NCBI RefSeq assembly: GCF_000948985.2
Contig: NZ_CP059733.1
Span: forward strand, 6,138,001 to 6,202,000
Length of the DNA stretch: 64,000 nt
Origin: Thalassomonas viridans
Lineage (GTDB): Bacteria > Pseudomonadota > Gammaproteobacteria > Enterobacterales > Alteromonadaceae
Direction of reading: 5' to 3'
Shown here: positions 61,008-64,000 of the stretch, in pieces
Layout: every line of letters begins with the position of its first letter
Position numbering within the stretch: position 1 is the stretch's first letter
The notes under the pieces: model-generated
Database searches by the model: none
The model's input: only the letters and a program-made list of their open reading frames with translations
Told to the model about the DNA's origin: nothing
Position numbers and translations under genes: made by a program

Positions 61008-62903
61008 ATGACGGAGCAGTTATTAAGCAGTCCATTTTTATATAGCCTGGGACTTAGCCTTATCCATTTTTTATGGCAAGGGCTGTTAGTTGCACTGCTG
61101 TTAAAATCTGCGTTGTTTATTATTCCCGATCGCAACCCTCAGCTGCGCTATGCCTGTAGCGCTTTTGCCATGTTGTTATGCCTGCTGCTGCCGGTGATCA
61201 CCTTTTGCCTGATATACCAGCCGGATAACATTCAACTGGATCATTTCAGCCAGTTGCTGGCGGAAGAAAATCATCCCAGCGACCAGCAACAAACCTCAGG
61301 TTACTGGTGGTCAAACGATCTGGTGGAAAATCTGCCTTACGTTTCCCTGGTCTGGCTAAGTGTAGTGATTTTTCTGGCGGTCAAATTGCTGATGCAGGTT
61401 TATACGGTCAACCACTTGCCTAAGCTGGCAAGCCGACAGCCGGATGCCGAGCTGCAGGCAAGGTTTACCGCCCTGGTGCAACGGGTCAAGTTAAAGCGCC
61501 TGCCCCGCTTGCTGATCTCTTTAAAAGCCGAAGTGCCTATGGCCATAGGCTGGCTCAAGCCTGTTGTCTTGCTACCCGCCGGCATGGTATCCGGCCTGAG
61601 CAGCGCCCAGCTGGAAATGCTGATTTTACATGAACTGGCCCATATCCGCCGCCATGATTATTTGGTCAACTTTCTCCAGACCCTGGTAGAGATCTTATTG
61701 TTTTTTCATCCCTGTGTGCTCTGGATCGCCAAAAAAATGCGTATCGAGCGGGAATACTGCAGTGACGATATTGCCGTATCCCTGTGCGGGGATCACATAG
61801 CCTATGCCCATACCCTGGCAGATACCGCCGAACTATGTGCAAAGCACAGGCATAGCACCATACCGGTAATGGCCATGGCCGCTTCCGGCGGCGACTTAAA
61901 ACAAAGGGTTGTGCGCCTGGTTAACCATCATTGTGCCGCTAACGATAACCACAGCGCCAAATGGCTCGCTCCCTTTACCGTGTTACTGGCCATCTTTTTA
62001 CTCGGCTCGGTACTGACCCTGCCCGGACAGCTGCAGGAACTCACCCTGGGAAAACTGCCTTTTGACCAGGGCAAAAGCAATAGTTTCTTTGAGGCCAGGC
62101 CAGGCGACTACCAGACAGATCACAGCAACACTTCCCTTGCCCGGGAATTGCTGGCAATTGACAAACCTCAGCCTCAGGTTATACCTGAACAACAGGAACA
62201 GGTCCGCCCTGAGCCCGCCAACAAGGCAAATTCCCAGATAGCCGCCGATTTGATCTCAAAAGCGAATGTGACGGCAGAGCCGGTGCAAGCCTCAACCGAA
62301 GCAAGGGAACAACAAACTCCTGCACCAAGCGAGCCCCTGACGGTAAAGGCCAGCCTACCGGCATCACCTGAGCCCTTGCCGACACAGGCACACCTTGATG
62401 AAAAGCAGGAATTCGCCCGGCAGCAAAACAAAGCGGCAAGCTTTAATATCAGTGCCCCGGATAACAGCAGCAGCTCGGAACGCGCCTTTATCAGAACGGA
62501 TTCCAGCAATAAGTTTTCTCCCGTCAGCAACCCTTATGCCGATCAGGTAGCCGCACTGGCGCGGGAACTTTCCCTCAAGCCTGCTATTGCCGAGCCCGGG
62601 GAAAGCAAAGAGAAGAACAAGGCAAGCGCAACTAAGGTCAACGCCCGCTTGATCCATGCCGTTGATCCCAAATACCCGACCACAGCCAAACGTAAAGGGC
62701 TTGAACTGGAAGTTAAGGTACAATTTACCATAGATGTTGACGGCAGGGTCCGGGATCTGGTGTTTGCCCAAAGCGGCAAGGCCAATTACTTTAAGCGTAA
62801 CATCCGCAATGCCCTGACCAAATGGCGCTTTACCCCGGCGCAAATAGACGGGAAAGCGGTGCCAAGCCAGATGAGTAAGATTTTCTCTTTTAACCTCAAA
62901 TAA
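61008..62903 (+). CDS. BlaR1-like M56 membrane metallopeptidase with C-terminal TonB domain
   Basis: The 631-residue protein starts at the ATG after GGGA; a TTG four codons earlier is less likely. The first part has several membrane helices. The Zn site is HELAH at 208-212 in LHELAHIRRHDYL, and EREYCSDD supplies the third ligand. Another membrane helix lies near 325-345. A long Gln/Glu/Pro/Ala-rich linker follows, and residues about 545-631 form a TonB C-terminal domain (PKYPTTAKRKGLELEVKVQF, FTPAQIDGKAVPSQM). It lacks the penicillin-binding sensor domain of true BlaR1. It forms an operon with the BlaI-like repressor. The domain suggests sensing or transmitting envelope signals. Confidence 0.88.
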   Translation: MTEQLLSSPFLYSLGLSLIHFLWQGLLVALLLKSALFIIPDRNPQLRYACSAFAMLLCLLLPVITFCLIYQPDNIQLDHFSQLLAEENHPSDQQQTSGYWWSNDLVENLPYVSLVWLSVVIFLAVKLLMQVYTVNHLPKLASRQPDAELQARFTALVQRVKLKRLPRLLISLKAEVPMAIGWLKPVVLLPAGMVSGLSSAQLEMLILHELAHIRRHDYLVNFLQTLVEILLFFHPCVLWIAKKMRIEREYCSDDIAVSLCGDHIAYAHTLADTAELCAKHRHSTIPVMAMAASGGDLKQRVVRLVNHHCAANDNHSAKWLAPFTVLLAIFLLGSVLTLPGQLQELTLGKLPFDQGKSNSFFEARPGDYQTDHSNTSLARELLAIDKPQPQVIPEQQEQVRPEPANKANSQIAADLISKANVTAEPVQASTEAREQQTPAPSEPLTVKASLPASPEPLPTQAHLDEKQEFARQQNKAASFNISAPDNSSSSERAFIRTDSSNKFSPVSNPYADQVAALARELSLKPAIAEPGESKEKNKASATKVNARLIHAVDPKYPTTAKRKGLELEVKVQFTIDVDGRVRDLVFAQSGKANYFKRNIRNALTKWRFTPAQIDGKAVPSQMSKIFSFNLK

Positions 62904-62987
62904 GCCGCTGTGGCGCAAACAGGCCCACAGCCGATGACACCGGCATAACAATAAGCAGGCCGTTAAAAAGGGCCTGAGTCAAAGGCG

Positions 62988-63479
62988 CTAAAAGCTGTCA
63001 GCTTCCTGTCTGCCCGCCAGCCATTTTTCCTTTTGCTCGTCGGTAAATACCTGGATCACTGCATGTCTGGTTTTTGCCCTGAGCAATCCCTTCTGCTGGA
63101 AACTGTCCTGATACTTGGCCTGCAGGGCGGCAAAAGCTTCTTCATCAAAGCTGTCTGCCGCCAGCAGGGTTTTCATTTCCTCTTTAAAGCTGCCCATGGT
63201 TGCCCTAAGCTCGGTATTCTCATCCCTGGCAGCCTGGAAGATGGCCCGGATCTCACTGATTTGGCTTTCATCCAGCTCCAGGTATCTGGCCATTTTACGC
63301 ATCATGCCCTTGCCGCCAAAATGCCTCATCTGCTCGCCGCTTTGGGCGGCAAAGCCGTCATGGGGGCAGGCATTAGCGGTAACGGGCATGGCCAACACGC
63401 CACAAACGGCGGCGAATGCCAGGGAAGCTTTCCACTGTTTTAAGAATGATTTTTTCACTTTCGTCTCCTTAACTTGCAT
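62988..63479 (-). CDS. cpxP: CpxP/Spy-family periplasmic chaperone-like protein
   Basis: A 163-residue protein with a signal peptide (about 1-37) and a helical mature domain. LELDESQISEIRAIF and VFTDEQKEKWLA are the LTxxQ-like motifs of CpxP and Spy. It probably keeps the Cpx envelope-stress pathway in check or protects misfolded proteins. It is divergent from cpxR, with a CpxR box between them, the same arrangement as E. coli cpxP/cpxRA. Confidence 0.85.
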   Translation of the reverse strand: MQVKETKVKKSFLKQWKASLAFAAVCGVLAMPVTANACPHDGFAAQSGEQMRHFGGKGMMRKMARYLELDESQISEIRAIFQAARDENTELRATMGSFKEEMKTLLAADSFDEEAFAALQAKYQDSFQQKGLLRAKTRHAVIQVFTDEQKEKWLAGRQEADSF

Positions 63480-63581
63480 CTAACATAAATTCGCGCCTTA
63501 ACTTGTTGCTCTCAGGTTAAGGCTGTGAAATAAGCTTGAAAAAAGTATAACCAGCACAGCGCAAAGAAACGCAAAGTGAGT

Positions 63582-63597
63582 GTAAAGGTTATGTAAA
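63582..63597. promoter_or_regulatory. CpxR box
   Basis: GTAAA-N6-GTAAA matches the CpxR binding consensus. It lies between divergent cpxP and cpxR, so phospho-CpxR could control both. Confidence 0.7.
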
Positions 63598-63698
63598 AGG
63601 CCGCGCTGCCTTTTTATCTATGGGGTATTATAATTTTGCATACAGGTATTTTGACCGAATTGCCATCTTGATTTATTGCCGTTACCGGGGATTGTACT

Positions 63699-64000
63699 GT
63701 GACTAAAAAGCGCTTATTGATTATTGATGATGACAGGGAACTGACGGAACTATTAACCGAATACCTGGGAGATGAAGGCTTTGAGGTGCAGGCCTGCCAT
63801 GATGGCGTCTCTGGCCTGTCCCGGGCCTATGACAAGGGCATAGACCTGATCCTGCTGGATGTGATGATGCCCCAGCTGAACGGCTTCGAAGTCTTAAAGG
63901 CGCTTGGCGGACAGCACCAGACGCCAATCTTGATGCTGACCGCCAAAGGCGACGATGCCGATCGCGTACTGGGGCTGGAACTCGGCGCCGACGATTACCT
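63699..64000 (+). CDS. cpxR: Response regulator CpxR, N-terminal part
   Basis: Only about 100 codons of the receiver domain are in the window. It starts at GTG: TKKRLLIIDDDRELTELLTE. The acidic pair is DDD, the acceptor Asp lies in LILLDVMMPQLNGFEVL and the sequence reaches GADDYL before the right edge. The close match to CpxR, with CpxP divergent and a CpxR box between, supports the name. The C-terminus and a cpxA kinase gene should follow. Confidence 0.88.
   Translation, partial: MTKKRLLIIDDDRELTELLTEYLGDEGFEVQACHDGVSGLSRAYDKGIDLILLDVMMPQLNGFEVLKALGGQHQTPILMLTAKGDDADRVLGLELGADDY

Overview
The window looks like the chromosome of a marine gammaproteobacterium of the Alteromonadales, most like Colwelliaceae (Thalassomonas or Colwellia type). 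That placement is inference. It rests on the Enterobacteria/Shewanella-like block nnr-tsaE-amiB-mutL-miaA-hfq-hflX-hflK-hflC-yjeT-purA, the queG/orn/rsgA/psd block, an ArcA with a separate HptA phosphotransfer protein as in Shewanella, a lysine riboswitch of the E. coli lysC type, and the marine style of the accessory genes.

Layout. (1) Positions 1-5200 are an accessory, defence-type region. A CapW/BrxR-like WYL regulator lies upstream of a type I-E cas3 with no Cascade genes beside it. A small crRNA-like unit (repeat-like hairpin, 32-nt spacer, repeat-like hairpin that doubles as a terminator) lies tail to tail with cas3. An unknown gene runs off the left edge. A perfect 10-bp inverted repeat sits in the cas3 promoter, and one half-site recurs upstream of the unknown gene. 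(2) 5271-18840 holds a membrane protein, a GAF-GAF-GGDEF-EAL protein, a lipoprotein and a 2OG-Fe(II) oxygenase flanking a perfect FNR box, an RND efflux pair, a complete ISAs1-family element with a 10-bp target duplication, a TerB-like gene, a CvfB-like gene and a small operon behind a long structured leader. (3) 18913-21860 is a likely Zur-controlled zinc-uptake operon: a small His/Cys protein and a TonB-dependent receptor with His/Glu/Asp-rich loops. (4) 21963-26540 is a lysine-riboswitch operon: dapA-like, dapD-like, a PLP decarboxylase and an AstE/aspartoacylase-type hydrolase. (5) 26799-32129 carries rsmC, an orphan histidine kinase, arcA, hptA and folE2. (6) 32652-38569 is gltBD. (7) 38685-50675 is the conserved purA-to-nnr superoperon on the minus strand. 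(8) 50881-60444 holds queG, a DUF1289 protein, a very large hybrid-kinase-like protein that appears to have lost its phosphorylation sites, a DUF4442 protein, orn, rsgA, psd and a glycerophosphodiesterase. (9) 60594-64000 holds a BlaI/BlaR1-type pair in which the membrane peptidase ends in a TonB_C domain, a CpxP/Spy protein, and the start of cpxR, with a CpxR box between the last two.

How the parts work together. Most of the window is ordinary housekeeping DNA (glutamate synthase, purine synthesis, mismatch repair, RNA metabolism, envelope proteases). The unusual parts are the cas3 / crRNA-like RNA / WYL region, the lysine-controlled operon with a non-canonical enzyme set, the degenerate hybrid kinase and the zinc-receptor operon. 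No tRNA, rRNA, prophage or canonical multi-repeat CRISPR array was seen.
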